Shown here in pieces: positions 26,740-35,731 of a stretch of 64,000 bases of DNA. Position 1 is the stretch's first letter. Each line of letters starts with the position of its first letter. The notes below the pieces were generated by a model, which saw nothing but the letters and a program-made list of their open reading frames with translations, was not told where the DNA came from and did no database searches. The translations under genes were made by a program, and so were the position numbers. This DNA comes from an uncultured Erythrobacter sp. GTDB lineage: Bacteria; Pseudomonadota; Alphaproteobacteria; Sphingomonadales; Sphingomonadaceae. The stretch spans positions 930,001-994,000 of the forward strand of contig CANMOQ010000002.1 in the NCBI GenBank assembly GCA_947499505.1, written 5' to 3'.

Positions 26740-28206
26740 GTGACAGCACCCGACTACGACGTTCTCGTCATTGGCGCAGGGCTGGCGGGAATAGGCTTTG
26801 CCTACCACTTAAAGACCCGTTGCCTCGGCAAAAGCTTCGCGATCATGGAGGCTCGCGAACGTCTCGGTGGGACGTGGGATTTGTTCCGCTATCCGGGCAT
26901 CCGCTCCGATGTGAACATGCACCTTTACGGCTATGAATTCGAGCCGTGGAGCAAAGGCGCTTGCATTGCGTCTGGCGATGACATCCTCGATTATCTCGAG
27001 AGCACTGCGCAAAAACATGGGCTAACAGAACACATGCAGTTCGGCTGGACGATGGTATCGGCCGACTGGCGCGATGCCGACAAATTGTGGGCCGTTGAAT
27101 TCGAAAGCGCCGATGCTTCTAAGGCGCGGCGCACTTTGACGGCCCGGTGGCTGCAGATCTGCACTGGCTATTATTCCTACGCCAGTGGTCATACGGTCGA
27201 ATTACCGGGGCAGGAGGATTTCGATGGCCCGATCGTGCATCCGCAGGAATGGCCTGCGGGCGAAGGATATGACGGCAAGAATGTCGTCATCATCGGCTCG
27301 GGCGCCACGACCGTCACTTTGGCGCCCAGTCTGGCCGAAACCGCCAGGCACGTTGCCGTGCTTCAGCGAAGTCCAGGCTACGTGTTTGCGGCGGACTCCA
27401 GGGATTATCTCGGCGAGTGGCTGGAACGCTGGCTGCCGGCGCGGCTATCTTTTTCGATTATCCGGAAGAAAAACCTTCTCCTCGACCGGCTCCGATGGTG
27501 GTTGATCACCAACAAACCGGACAAGATGATGGTCAAGATCCAGGAAGGCATGGACCTTTGGCTGCCGAAGGATATCGATGCCAGAGCGCATTTCGAACCA
27601 TCATACGCACCGCATGAACAGCGCATATGCTTTTCGCCCGATGGCGACTATTTCCAGGCTATCTCGGACGGTCGGATTTCGGTCCATACCGATACAGTGA
27701 AGAAAATAAGCCGTAACGGGATCGAGACCGCCAGCGGCGAATTGCTCACTGCCGACGTTATCGTGACCGCTACAGGTCTGAACATGCAACTAGCGGGCGA
27801 TGCGAAGTTGGCCGTCAATGGCGAACCAGTCACCTTCTCCGAGACGATGATGTATCGTGGGAATATGTTTGCCGGAATACCCAATTGCTCCCTTACGATC
27901 GGTACGTTCGTTGCGCCTTACACCTTGCGGGTGGAAATGATTGCGAAATGGGTTTGCGGACTGCTCAACCGGATGGATTGCCAAGGTGCGGTTGAAGTCG
28001 TTGCACAGAAAGATGAGGAGCAAATGAACGTGGCTCGGGACTTCGCCGGTGATTTCTCATCGGGCTACATTCGCCGCGCGGCGGCTTCCTTTCCGAAACA
28101 AGGGACGCGCGAGCCATGGCTCAATGTGCAAAGCTATGGTGACAATCTGGCGATGCTCAAACCCAATTACGACGATGGGATTTTGCAAATCGGCCGCGCC
28201 GATTGA
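26740..28206 (+). CDS. Flavin monooxygenase, Baeyer-Villiger type
   Basis: The protein has 488 residues from GTG 26740, which has AGGAG at ideal spacing. An ATG 15 bp upstream would begin inside that site. It has two dinucleotide motifs, VIGAGLAGIGFAYHL for FAD and VVIIGSGATTVTLAPSLAE for NADPH. Between them is a full Baeyer-Villiger fingerprint FxGxxxHxxxWP (FDGPIVHPQEWP). GTWDLFRYPGIRSD is typical of the family. It inserts oxygen next to a ketone, or oxidises heteroatoms, using NADPH and O2. The substrate is unknown. Control by the divergent TetR protein through the palindrome at 26669 is likely. Confidence 0.88.
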   Translation: MTAPDYDVLVIGAGLAGIGFAYHLKTRCLGKSFAIMEARERLGGTWDLFRYPGIRSDVNMHLYGYEFEPWSKGACIASGDDILDYLESTAQKHGLTEHMQFGWTMVSADWRDADKLWAVEFESADASKARRTLTARWLQICTGYYSYASGHTVELPGQEDFDGPIVHPQEWPAGEGYDGKNVVIIGSGATTVTLAPSLAETARHVAVLQRSPGYVFAADSRDYLGEWLERWLPARLSFSIIRKKNLLLDRLRWWLITNKPDKMMVKIQEGMDLWLPKDIDARAHFEPSYAPHEQRICFSPDGDYFQAISDGRISVHTDTVKKISRNGIETASGELLTADVIVTATGLNMQLAGDAKLAVNGEPVTFSETMMYRGNMFAGIPNCSLTIGTFVAPYTLRVEMIAKWVCGLLNRMDCQGAVEVVAQKDEEQMNVARDFAGDFSSGYIRRAAASFPKQGTREPWLNVQSYGDNLAMLKPNYDDGILQIGRAD

Positions 28207-29001
28207 TTGCCGGTATGATGATAGTACGAGAGATTTCAGTGTCCCTCCTCAATAATGATGCTGATCGAGTAGCAGGGCATTGCCGCCCACGACGGCCTGT
28301 TGTGCTGGTGCATCAATGTGGAAGGTGCAGGAATATGCTCTAACACCTCAATTCCCGGGGGGGGTGAGAAAGTTTCTGCATAACTGTCTTGTTTGGAATC
28401 CATGCTTCCACGAGGTCACCACAGCAAATGCAAATGACGGACATGAGCGCACAAAGCATTAATCCAAGACTCGCATTTTCTGTGAGCCACGAGTGTATAT
28501 AAAAGCATTTATATCAACTATTTGTGTCGTATTTTCAGTAGTGGGTGGGCCTCTTTGCGGGCCTTTCGACAAAGCCACGATAATTTGCTAAACAGATATA
28601 ATGCCTTACACCATCAGTGCGATGCCTCTTCTGGCACTATTTGTTCTTCCCTTGTTCTCTCAGATAATCTATGAAAACCGCAGAAATCCAAGGGGTTTGG
28701 CCCTTGGATCGTTCCGGATCGTCCCACCTGTTCTCGGCCGTTCCAGTGTGAAGCGACAGAGTTCGCGTCAACTATGTCGGGATACGTCGCCAGACCCGAC
28801 GAAGTCTTTATCATGCATCTTGAGTGAAATTGGGCTGACCATTTTTTAGACTTATAACGACAACCGGCAAGGTACGCGTTCACTCGCCGGACCCCTTTAC
28901 TTAGGCGGACCAGTTCAATTGATCTGGGGGCGAGTGTGGGCGTTTCAGTTCTACCGAAGACAAGCTCGCTTTAGACTGACAGTATTCTACCGATAAACGA
29001 C
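28207..29001. other. Long intergenic region with no recognised gene
   Basis: About 800 bp separate the monooxygenase gene from the ulvan-type locus. Open frames of 60-90 codons exist on both strands (for example 28601-28849 plus and 28614-28883 minus) but match no family I recognise and lack good ribosome-binding sites. Composition is more AT-rich than the flanks around 28440-28640, with a small TATAAA/TTTATA inverted repeat at about 28499-28514. It may hold remnants of decayed sequence at the boundary of the catabolic locus. No IS ends were identified. Confidence 0.4.
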
Positions 29002-29034
29002 AAAAAAGGGGACACCATTTCGGTGCCCCCTTTT
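29002..29034 (-). terminator. Rho-independent terminator after TBDR gene
   Basis: On the minus strand a GC-rich hairpin (GGGGGCACC, short GAAA-type loop, GGTGTCCCC with one mismatch) is followed by a run of six T. It begins 24 bp beyond the stop of the receptor gene ending at 29058. A-tracts on the other side could make it work in both directions. Confidence 0.85.
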
Positions 29035-29057
29035 CCGTTTAGCTTGGGCGGTAGAGA

Positions 29058-32000
29058 TCAGAACTTAAAGCTTACGCCCCCAACGATGCGCCGATCTGCA
29101 AAGTCCTGTTGGCACAAAAGAGAACCTTCTGTGATGCAGAACTCGTCACTGCGCTCTTGCAGCAGGTTGATCCCATCAACGCCTACAGTCAGTTGATCCG
29201 TAATCGCATAGCTCAGGCTAGCATTGAGCTGCCCTCGGTCATCGACAATACGAGGAAGACCAAACCGGCGGGTATCGGTGCCCCTGAAAGCTGAGCGCCA
29301 GCTGTAGCGAGCGCGGAAATTCAGGCCATATTTGTCGTAGAACACCGTCGCATTGTACGAGTACCTCGACAGGTTGGGCAGAGTTACCAGCTGCTGAACC
29401 ACGTCATCATCGAGCGTCGGCGTAGCCATTGTCGAGTCAGTGCGCCCCAACAGGAGATTCAGCGCATTACCGCCGCCACTACCATCGAAGAAGTTGGAGA
29501 CGTCGCCACCATCCTCTTGGTAGGTGAAGTTGCCGATAAATCCGAACCCAGACGCGAAGCCAAGGGTGTCTTCGAAATCGGACAGATCATACTGAAACGC
29601 TACTTCCACACCGGTCTGAGTGGCGACACCGTCTGAGTTAAAAGTAGATGCCACCGGAACGCAGATCCCAATCCCTTGAACCGGAGAGAAAACGTTCCTG
29701 TCCGCGAACGGATTGAAGATACCGCCGCCTTCGCAAGGATCAGTGATATCGCGTTCGATCCCATTCGGACCATTCACCTCTACCGGGAACTCAGTCTGTT
29801 GGGCGAAGAGGTTAGTCCTGCGTTTGTGGAAGAAACCAACGCTGAAAAAGCCCGTATCGGAGAAGTAGTACTCGCCTGACAGGTCGAATGACCACACGGT
29901 CTCGGGCTCAAGCTGTGGGTTACCAACATTCACTGCTGCGGTCGCGTTTCCTCCGAACCCAACCGAGGTTGATAGGTTATCAAAATTGGGGCGGCGCAGA
30001 TCGCGCGAAACACCTGCACGGATCAGCAGATCATTAGCTGGCTCCAATACCAGACTGGCTCGCGGCAACCAGAATTCATAGCTCGATGATTGCCGGATTT
30101 GCCCATCAACAGCGCCGTTGACGACATTATTGCCGATCGAATTGATGTCAGTTGAAACCCAGCGAACACCAACGTTGCCGCGCATTGGCATACCGGCGAA
30201 TTCTGTGTCGTAATTGCCCTGGAAATACGCCGCGAGGGTCTTTTCCTCGATGTCGAAGAACGACGTAAGCGTTTCCGTTGGTTCACTGATAAATGGCAAG
30301 GTAACGCCATTGGCAAGATTCTGGGCTTCGATCGCGGCGTTGATTGCATCCAGCACGCCATCAGGATCTTCTGCGGCCACTGCCGGATCGATTATCAGGT
30401 AATCCGGTATGAACAGCGTGCGACCACCACCTACGGCATCAAAACCGCTTGGCCCAGGAGCCACAATGTCGCCCAATTGATCAAAGGTAGGACGGAAGAA
30501 TGAAGGTGAACTTGTGGCGGTGAAGTTGTTGCGCAAACTGCTGTCAATGTTCTCAGCTTTTGACACGCTATAGCGCCAGCCCGCATCAATTGACGAAAAG
30601 AATGGCAGGGCACCATCTGAGTCGAAACTCAGATCCAGCCTGAAGGCTGTCTCACTGTTATCATTGCTGTTGGCTGAGCGCGTGACTTGCCTGATGCGAT
30701 AGTTCGCCGGATCGAGCAGCTGCTCAGTTGTCGGTGTTTCGGCTAGACCCTGTGCAATACCGAATTGTAGAACACCGTCTCGAACATCGAAAACCGCTGG
30801 TACGCCGTTGTCGCTACTTTGGCCAAGCGCGGGTTGTGGGCCATTGGGATTGACGAAGTCAAACTGGAAGCCGAGTCCCGGGAAATCCGAATTGGATGTC
30901 GCTCGCGACACTTCTGCCAATACGGTGAAGCGTCCCTCGCTCCACTCAAGTCCAGACGCTAGCACGGAACTGTCAGTTTGACGCGAGCCGGTTCCCGTCG
31001 AGGTGCGCAAGTTGGCGTCGATCGTTCCGTTCGCAGTGACACCCACGCCGAGCACACCCGATGTGACAGCTTGAACCTCGCCCAAGACAAGCGGTCCATT
31101 CGGGCCTTGGACGGTGCCAAAGTCGATGGTCTCGAAAGTCATATTGTCGGTATTGTCGACAACAGCGCTAGATGTCGTCCCTGAGAAAAACGCTCGTGAG
31201 CCTTGTTCTACCCGCTCCTGATCGTTGATTGTCGCATCTGCGTAAAAGCGGAGATTGTCCGATGGCTTCCATTCAAACGAGCCCGTCCAGTTGATGGTTG
31301 TGTATTCCTGATTGTTGATATCTTGATCTAGAAATTGGACACGGAGAAACGGGAACGCTTCCGAGCTGGCTGATGTTCCTGGTAGCACCGTTCGGTCTCT
31401 GTCTACGCGTGCAAAGAACTCTGAGACATCTAGCTCGGCATAGCTCGCGCTCATCGCGATGCCGATTTCACCGGCGCCCGTATCCCAGCTATTGCCGAAT
31501 GTCGCAGAGAGCCGCGGTGTAATCGTATTGAGAAGGTTGCTGTGCTCGCCTTGCGCGCGCAAAGCCAGCAGGGGCTCATTGATGTCGAGCGGTCGAATTG
31601 TGCGCAGGTTGACGGTGCCACCGACAGAACCCTCAATGGTTTTGGCTTCCGGTACTTTTGTCACTTCAACAGCACTAATCAGAGCGGCCGGCAGATCTTC
31701 GAAGCTGATCCCGGAACGACCGGCGCCTGAGCCAACGGTTGAAACACCATTAATTTCCACTCGGTTGGCGCTGGTGCCGCGGATTTGCACACCGGTTCCG
31801 ACGCCTGCGTCACGGGTTATCTGCACGCCGGTAATATTTTCCAGCACTTCGGCTAGGTTTTGGTCGGGCAGCTTGCCGATATCTTCGGCTTGAATGACCT
31901 CAACGATGTTGTCAGTTTGCCTCTTCTCATCGAGTGCTGACGCCAGTGACTGACGAATTCCGCTGACGACGATCTCATTTTCCGTGCCATTGTTGGCCGA

Positions 32001-32123
32001 AGACGGTTGTTCGTCGCTGCCGCTAGCTTGCGCTGCCGCAACACTGGGCAGGCTCAATGCGGTGGCGAGAACAGCGGTTGATACCGCTGTTCGCAGCGAG
32101 TTCTTCATAATTTCCTGCATCAT
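29058..32123 (-). CDS. TonB-dependent receptor (TIGR01782-like), intact
   Basis: This is a 1021-residue outer-membrane receptor. Two starts are usable: ATG 32123 with GGGAG, and an ATG 18 bp in with AGGA. The signal peptide ends SVAAAQA. A TonB-box-like EIVVSGIRQSL follows, then the plug (DIGKLPDQNLAEVLENITGVQITRDAG and GVQIRGTSANRVEINGV) and a 22-strand barrel ending in VSFKF. This Caulobacter/Xanthomonas-type subfamily is often linked to oligosaccharide uptake. It is co-directional with and 43 bp downstream of the hydratase-like gene, under the tandem-repeat operator at 33154. It is the only intact receptor in the locus, since the other (42061) has an in-frame stop. Confidence 0.92.
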   Translation of the reverse strand: MMQEIMKNSLRTAVSTAVLATALSLPSVAAAQASGSDEQPSSANNGTENEIVVSGIRQSLASALDEKRQTDNIVEVIQAEDIGKLPDQNLAEVLENITGVQITRDAGVGTGVQIRGTSANRVEINGVSTVGSGAGRSGISFEDLPAALISAVEVTKVPEAKTIEGSVGGTVNLRTIRPLDINEPLLALRAQGEHSNLLNTITPRLSATFGNSWDTGAGEIGIAMSASYAELDVSEFFARVDRDRTVLPGTSASSEAFPFLRVQFLDQDINNQEYTTINWTGSFEWKPSDNLRFYADATINDQERVEQGSRAFFSGTTSSAVVDNTDNMTFETIDFGTVQGPNGPLVLGEVQAVTSGVLGVGVTANGTIDANLRTSTGTGSRQTDSSVLASGLEWSEGRFTVLAEVSRATSNSDFPGLGFQFDFVNPNGPQPALGQSSDNGVPAVFDVRDGVLQFGIAQGLAETPTTEQLLDPANYRIRQVTRSANSNDNSETAFRLDLSFDSDGALPFFSSIDAGWRYSVSKAENIDSSLRNNFTATSSPSFFRPTFDQLGDIVAPGPSGFDAVGGGRTLFIPDYLIIDPAVAAEDPDGVLDAINAAIEAQNLANGVTLPFISEPTETLTSFFDIEEKTLAAYFQGNYDTEFAGMPMRGNVGVRWVSTDINSIGNNVVNGAVDGQIRQSSSYEFWLPRASLVLEPANDLLIRAGVSRDLRRPNFDNLSTSVGFGGNATAAVNVGNPQLEPETVWSFDLSGEYYFSDTGFFSVGFFHKRRTNLFAQQTEFPVEVNGPNGIERDITDPCEGGGIFNPFADRNVFSPVQGIGICVPVASTFNSDGVATQTGVEVAFQYDLSDFEDTLGFASGFGFIGNFTYQEDGGDVSNFFDGSGGGNALNLLLGRTDSTMATPTLDDDVVQQLVTLPNLSRYSYNATVFYDKYGLNFRARYSWRSAFRGTDTRRFGLPRIVDDRGQLNASLSYAITDQLTVGVDGINLLQERSDEFCITEGSLLCQQDFADRRIVGGVSFKF

Positions 32124-32166
32124 TTTCTCCCTCGTTTTTCCTTTAGGTTTTTTGTTTTGAATTTTG

Positions 32167-33045
32167 TCAGTCCCGCTTTGGGGTTCTCGGCAAGTCTTCC
32201 AACCGCTCGCTTTGTGTTAAGTGAAGATTGAGCTCGCCCCATGCGCCAAATGAAATCCTGGATTGCGCGCCGATGCTTGCCTCGTGAATGCCGGTAATCG
32301 CTCCGGTGGATATGAATGTACCGGGTGCGAGTTCGCGACCACGCTGCGCAGCATGGTCAAGACAAAACCGCAATGCCGGCGAGGCGTAAGCGGCAAGCTC
32401 TCCCAGAGATCGGGTTGCGACTAACTCCTCGTCAATCCAAATGGATACCTCGAGTTGTCCCTTGGCATGCCGCCAATCCGAAATTTCAGCGCCGATCAAC
32501 AGACCATTGTTATTGCCGAAATCGCAGACCACCGCTGTTGGGCCATAATCATTGATTGCCGGGACGGGGCTGCTGGCAATCTCAGCACCGATAAACATAC
32601 GGTCTTCGTCGCGACTGGCGCCAAGCTGAACTACCAATTCAGGTTCAATAGCAGCAAAACCGCCGCCAAATACGGGCATGGCCACGCTGGTGTTGGCTTG
32701 AGCATGTTTGACGGACCGGTCAAATATCGGACCAACAAGCCAGTCAGCGCCCAGTTTGCTGCGGAGGCTCTCCGGAATGCCGCCGACTTTCCACCCTGCA
32801 ACACGATCTGCCCAGCGTGCCAGTGACAATTGCTGCACGCGATAGGCTTCATCGAGGTTGTCAGGGGGTGTGCCAGGAAAGCCTTTCAGGGCGGTTGCAC
32901 TTTCCCGGGCTGCCAACAGTTGTTCAGAAATGCGCAATGCAGAAGGCGTCGCCCCTGAAGATTCGGCGATCTCTTGGGCTGGCGTGCCATATTCTGAATT
33001 GAGGTCAGGCGCATTGGCGTGCGCCCCTTTTATGACCTTGTCCAC
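32167..33045 (-). CDS. 2-keto-4-pentenoate hydratase/FAH-superfamily protein (MhpD-like)
   Basis: The 292-residue cytoplasmic protein is of the MhpD/2-oxopent-4-enoate hydratase group: GWKVGGIPESLRSKLGADWLVGPIF near residue 84, then PELVVQLG with the conserved metal-binding Glu, and NNGLLIGAEISDWR. Family members hydrate 2-keto-4-enoic acids or cleave/decarboxylate related keto acids with Mg2+ or Mn2+. It is the first gene after the operator at 33154-33193 and precedes the receptor gene. No aromatic meta-cleavage genes are near, so a role on a keto-acid formed from unsaturated uronate or deoxy-sugar is possible (inference). The N-terminal ~30 residues are poorly conserved-looking and the start may be later. 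Confidence 0.78.
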   Translation of the reverse strand: MDKVIKGAHANAPDLNSEYGTPAQEIAESSGATPSALRISEQLLAARESATALKGFPGTPPDNLDEAYRVQQLSLARWADRVAGWKVGGIPESLRSKLGADWLVGPIFDRSVKHAQANTSVAMPVFGGGFAAIEPELVVQLGASRDEDRMFIGAEIASSPVPAINDYGPTAVVCDFGNNNGLLIGAEISDWRHAKGQLEVSIWIDEELVATRSLGELAAYASPALRFCLDHAAQRGRELAPGTFISTGAITGIHEASIGAQSRISFGAWGELNLHLTQSERLEDLPRTPKRD

Positions 33046-33153
33046 GCGCTCTCCTCACTCCTCGCGGTCAATCTTTGCAGCCTATCTGGTGCTTGCTTAC
33101 CTTCGAGCAGCACAATTATTGACACCGGTATCATCCAAGGTCAACACTTATGG

Positions 33154-33193
33154 TGATTAATTATGACTTTTGTTGATTAATCCTGATTGGGCG
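33154..33193 (+). promoter_or_regulatory. Tandem 10-bp operator, site A
   Basis: Four consecutive 10-bp units begin with TGATT, TGACT, TGATT and TGATT at 33154, 33164, 33174 and 33184. It lies about 109 bp upstream of the hydratase-like gene (minus strand). The same periodic pattern recurs at 37162, 41950, 55754 and 60899. Direct repeats in helical register are characteristic of DeoR-family operators. Confidence 0.65.
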
Positions 33194-33681
33194 AGAGGGC
33201 TGACAGATCTGGTGCAGCCGACCAAGCGGCAAGCCATCGCATGTGCCTTCGCAACGGCGCTTCTAGCAATATGTTCTTGGCCGATGTCGGCTCTAGGAAT
33301 TGCCGCAATCATTTCTGACCGCAAGCACAGTGGGATATTGGCTCTCAGGTCATGGTCGATACAGCGCTACCTGAAATGTTAAGTTTCTGGTGGATAGCGA
33401 ATTAAGCCGGGCGGTGAGATTGTGATTCTTGACGGTTTCGAGGGCGCAGACGCGCGGATAGACGGCATGCACTCCAAGCGAACCATACGGCTGGATCACA
33501 CTACCAAAGTCATATCTGGAGTGGCTCAATCGGCCTGTTTCGATGGTATGATGCCTTAAGCCCTTCAATTGGCGCAGGGTAAATAGTCTGAGGGTTGGCT
33601 GATAATCGACTAGTAAACAGCAGCCACTAGCCATTCTGTCGTTTGGAGGGGGCTCGCAAAGCTGAGCAAAAATGCTCTGTT

Positions 33682-33711
33682 TTGACTTGATAGTGGATTG
33701 ATCACTATGCA
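33682..33711 (+). promoter_or_regulatory. Possible promoter of the DeoR-family gene
   Basis: TTGACT and TATGCA with an 18-bp spacer lie about 60 bp before the ATG at 33772. The match to the sigma-70 consensus is moderate. The tandem TGATT pattern is not in clean register here, so autoregulation is not evident. Confidence 0.35.
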
Positions 33712-33771
33712 CGTGACATAGGCACCCTGCATTGTATCGTGATGCTTTAGAAATCGGTGGAGTATTTGTTG

Positions 33772-34569
33772 ATGCATGCTGCTGAACGCGAAGAGATCAT
33801 CCTCAAAGCTCTGCGCGATAAGGGTTTTGCTACTTACCGTCATCTCGAGGCGAATGTCGAAGCTTCTCCAGCGACTATCCGGCGCGATCTTGCGCGGCTT
33901 GAAAAACAGGGAAAGATCAACCGGTTGCATGGCGGCGCTCGCGCTGTTGATGCCGATGCGACAATGGCTGGCAGCCTTCCTGGTTTGGCGGGAACCCCTT
34001 TTGAGAAATCACTTAAGCAGAACATCGAAGCCAAGCGTGCCATAGGCAAAGCGGCAGCGGAAAAATGCGGCCATGGTGAAGGCATCATTATTGATGGCGG
34101 AACTACGACTTACCAGATGTGCAGGCATTTGGAGGACAGCGAGTTGCAGGTTCTCACAAACTCGTTGCACATTGTTAATGCGTTATTGGGGCAGGAGACG
34201 ACCCGACTTATTGTGCCGTCAGGGCCCATTTTTCGCGAACAGAACATAATCCTGGCGCCTGCTGGTGAAGTGAGCATGCCGAATTTTCATGCCAGCAAGC
34301 TGTTTCTTGGCGCAGCGGCGGTCAGCCCGCGCGGCATTTTTCAGGCCGACGCTTTGTTGGTTGCCAGCCAGCGCCGTTTTCTGGACCGGACAGATGAGGT
34401 GATCCTGGTTGCGGACAGCAGCAAGTTGCAAACTACTTCGGGCGCGATTGTGTGTCCGTTGGATCAAATTGATCGTTTGATTACCGACGATCGCGCGGAT
34501 GCGCGATTGATTGACCAGCTGCGCGATGCAGGCCTGCAGCATATCGATCTTGTTGCGCCAGAAGCCTGA
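33772..34569 (+). CDS. DeoR/GlpR-family sugar-sensing transcriptional regulator
   Basis: The protein has 265 residues from ATG 33772, with GGTGGAG upstream. A GTG 15 bp earlier overlaps that site. The N-terminal DeoR helix-turn-helix is REEIILKALRDKGFATYRHLEANVEASPATIRRDLARLEKQGKINRLHGGA. The C-terminal sugar-phosphate isomerase-like sensor domain contains IIIDGGTTTYQMCRHL and LFLGAAAVSPRGIF. DeoR proteins bind direct-repeat operators and sense phosphorylated sugars. It is the only regulator gene between 29000 and 63800, and five promoter regions in that span carry matching tandem repeats. It probably represses the ulvan/rhamnose genes and is relieved by a rhamnose intermediate such as L-rhamnulose-1-phosphate (inference). 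Confidence 0.9.
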   Translation: MHAAEREEIILKALRDKGFATYRHLEANVEASPATIRRDLARLEKQGKINRLHGGARAVDADATMAGSLPGLAGTPFEKSLKQNIEAKRAIGKAAAEKCGHGEGIIIDGGTTTYQMCRHLEDSELQVLTNSLHIVNALLGQETTRLIVPSGPIFREQNIILAPAGEVSMPNFHASKLFLGAAAVSPRGIFQADALLVASQRRFLDRTDEVILVADSSKLQTTSGAIVCPLDQIDRLITDDRADARLIDQLRDAGLQHIDLVAPEA

Positions 34570-34576
34570 TCGAACG

Positions 34577-35731
34577 CTAGAACGCCTGGCGATCAACAAG
34601 GATTTCTGAGCTGATCTGGTCAATCCGGGTGGCACCGGTAAGTGACATGGCCACACGCATTTCCGCCTCTATCAAACTGAGCATATGCGTTATCCCGCTT
34701 TCACCCTTAGCCCCCAAAGCGTAGGCCCATGCCCGGCCCAAGAGAACGCCTTTTGCACCCAGTGCCAACATGCGCACAACATCGAGGCCTGAACGCACTC
34801 CTCCATCCGCGAGGATAGTCAGCTTGTCACCGGCTGCATCGGCAATGGCTGGCAGCGCTTTCGCCGTGGACGGTACCCCGTCCAATTGTCGCCCGCCATG
34901 GTTGGAAACCACCAGACCATCTGCGCCCAGTTGCGCTGCTTTAATCGCGTCATCGGGATCAAGCACCCCCTTGATGATCAGCGGCCCTTTCCATTCGCTG
35001 CGGATGAAATCCAACTGATCCCAAGTTACACTCGGATCGAAGTTGTCACGCATCCAAGCGAAGAAATCCTCAATACCCGATTTTTCGCCTAGGACGGGAG
35101 CAACATTGCCCAGACTGTGCGGACGGCCACGCATCCCTACGTCCCAAGCCCAACCCGGACGCATCGCGCCCTGAAAAGCTCGCCGCGTTGCACCAGCAAG
35201 ACCGGGTGCACCGGCAAGGCCCGAGTGATAGTCTCGATAGCGGCTGCCTGGCACCGGCATGTCGACGGTAAACACCAGAGCGGTGCAGCCAGCCGCGACC
35301 GCGCGGGCCATCAGGTCGCGCATGAACGCGCGATCCCGGATCATATAGAGCTGAAACCAGAAGGGTGCTGATGCGGCATCAGCCACTTCTTCGATATTGC
35401 AGGCTGAAACCGTAGACAGGGTGAAAGGAATGTCTGCCGCGTTTGCAGCGCGAACCGCCTGACACTCGCCGCGTCTGGCGTTCATGCCAGCCAGTCCAAT
35501 GGGGGCGAGCGCAATCGGTAGAGCCATATCCTGATCAAACATGCGCGTTGTCAGGTCGATCTGCGACACGTCGCGTAACACACGCTGACGCAAGGCCACA
35601 TCTCTCAGATCGGCGACGTTGCGTTCCAAAGTCACTTCGGCATAAGATCCACCATCCATATATTCGAACAGAAAATGGGGCAGGCTTCGGCGCGCCAATT
35701 CACGATAGTCTGAAACGCTGGCCGCGATCAT
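34577..35731 (-). CDS. lldD: FMN-dependent L-lactate dehydrogenase (alpha-hydroxy-acid dehydrogenase)
   Basis: The protein has 384 residues from ATG 35731, which overlaps the kinase stop as ATGA. A TTG 27 bp upstream is less likely. This TIM-barrel flavoprotein has the N-terminal [17 protein letters not shown], the FMN lysine region [11 protein letters not shown], the catalytic base His in [12 protein letters not shown] and the phosphate-binding [21 protein letters not shown]. It oxidises L-lactate to pyruvate and passes electrons to the membrane quinone pool. Within this operon it completes the rhamnose pathway, because the aldolase-dehydrogenase fusion at 37221 forms L-lactate from L-lactaldehyde. 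Another 2-hydroxy acid as substrate cannot be excluded. Confidence 0.88.
   Translation of the reverse strand: MIAASVSDYRELARRSLPHFLFEYMDGGSYAEVTLERNVADLRDVALRQRVLRDVSQIDLTTRMFDQDMALPIALAPIGLAGMNARRGECQAVRAANAADIPFTLSTVSACNIEEVADAASAPFWFQLYMIRDRAFMRDLMARAVAAGCTALVFTVDMPVPGSRYRDYHSGLAGAPGLAGATRRAFQGAMRPGWAWDVGMRGRPHSLGNVAPVLGEKSGIEDFFAWMRDNFDPSVTWDQLDFIRSEWKGPLIIKGVLDPDDAIKAAQLGADGLVVSNHGGRQLDGVPSTAKALPAIADAAGDKLTILADGGVRSGLDVVRMLALGAKGVLLGRAWAYALGAKGESGITHMLSLIEAEMRVAMSLTGATRIDQISSEILVDRQAF

Larger units (their letters stand above)
33046..33771. other. Large divergent regulatory region upstream of the DeoR gene
   Basis: This 726-bp gap contains the tandem-repeat operator (33154-33193), which faces the hydratase/receptor operon. 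A possible promoter for the DeoR gene lies at TTGACT 33682-33687 and TATGCA 33706-33711 (18-bp spacing). A 51-codon frame at 33404-33559 looks mildly protein-like (GEIVILDGFEGADARIDG) but has no start or family match and may be a decayed gene fragment. Nothing else is recognised. Confidence 0.45.

Noticed and set aside
28601-28883. Frames on both strands that might be a transposase remnant
   Set aside because: No transposase motif, inverted terminal repeats or target duplication could be found, so only an intergenic note was kept.
33404-33559. 51-codon protein-like fragment upstream of the DeoR gene
   Set aside because: It has no start, no family match and no other evidence of coding, so it is mentioned only in the intergenic entry.
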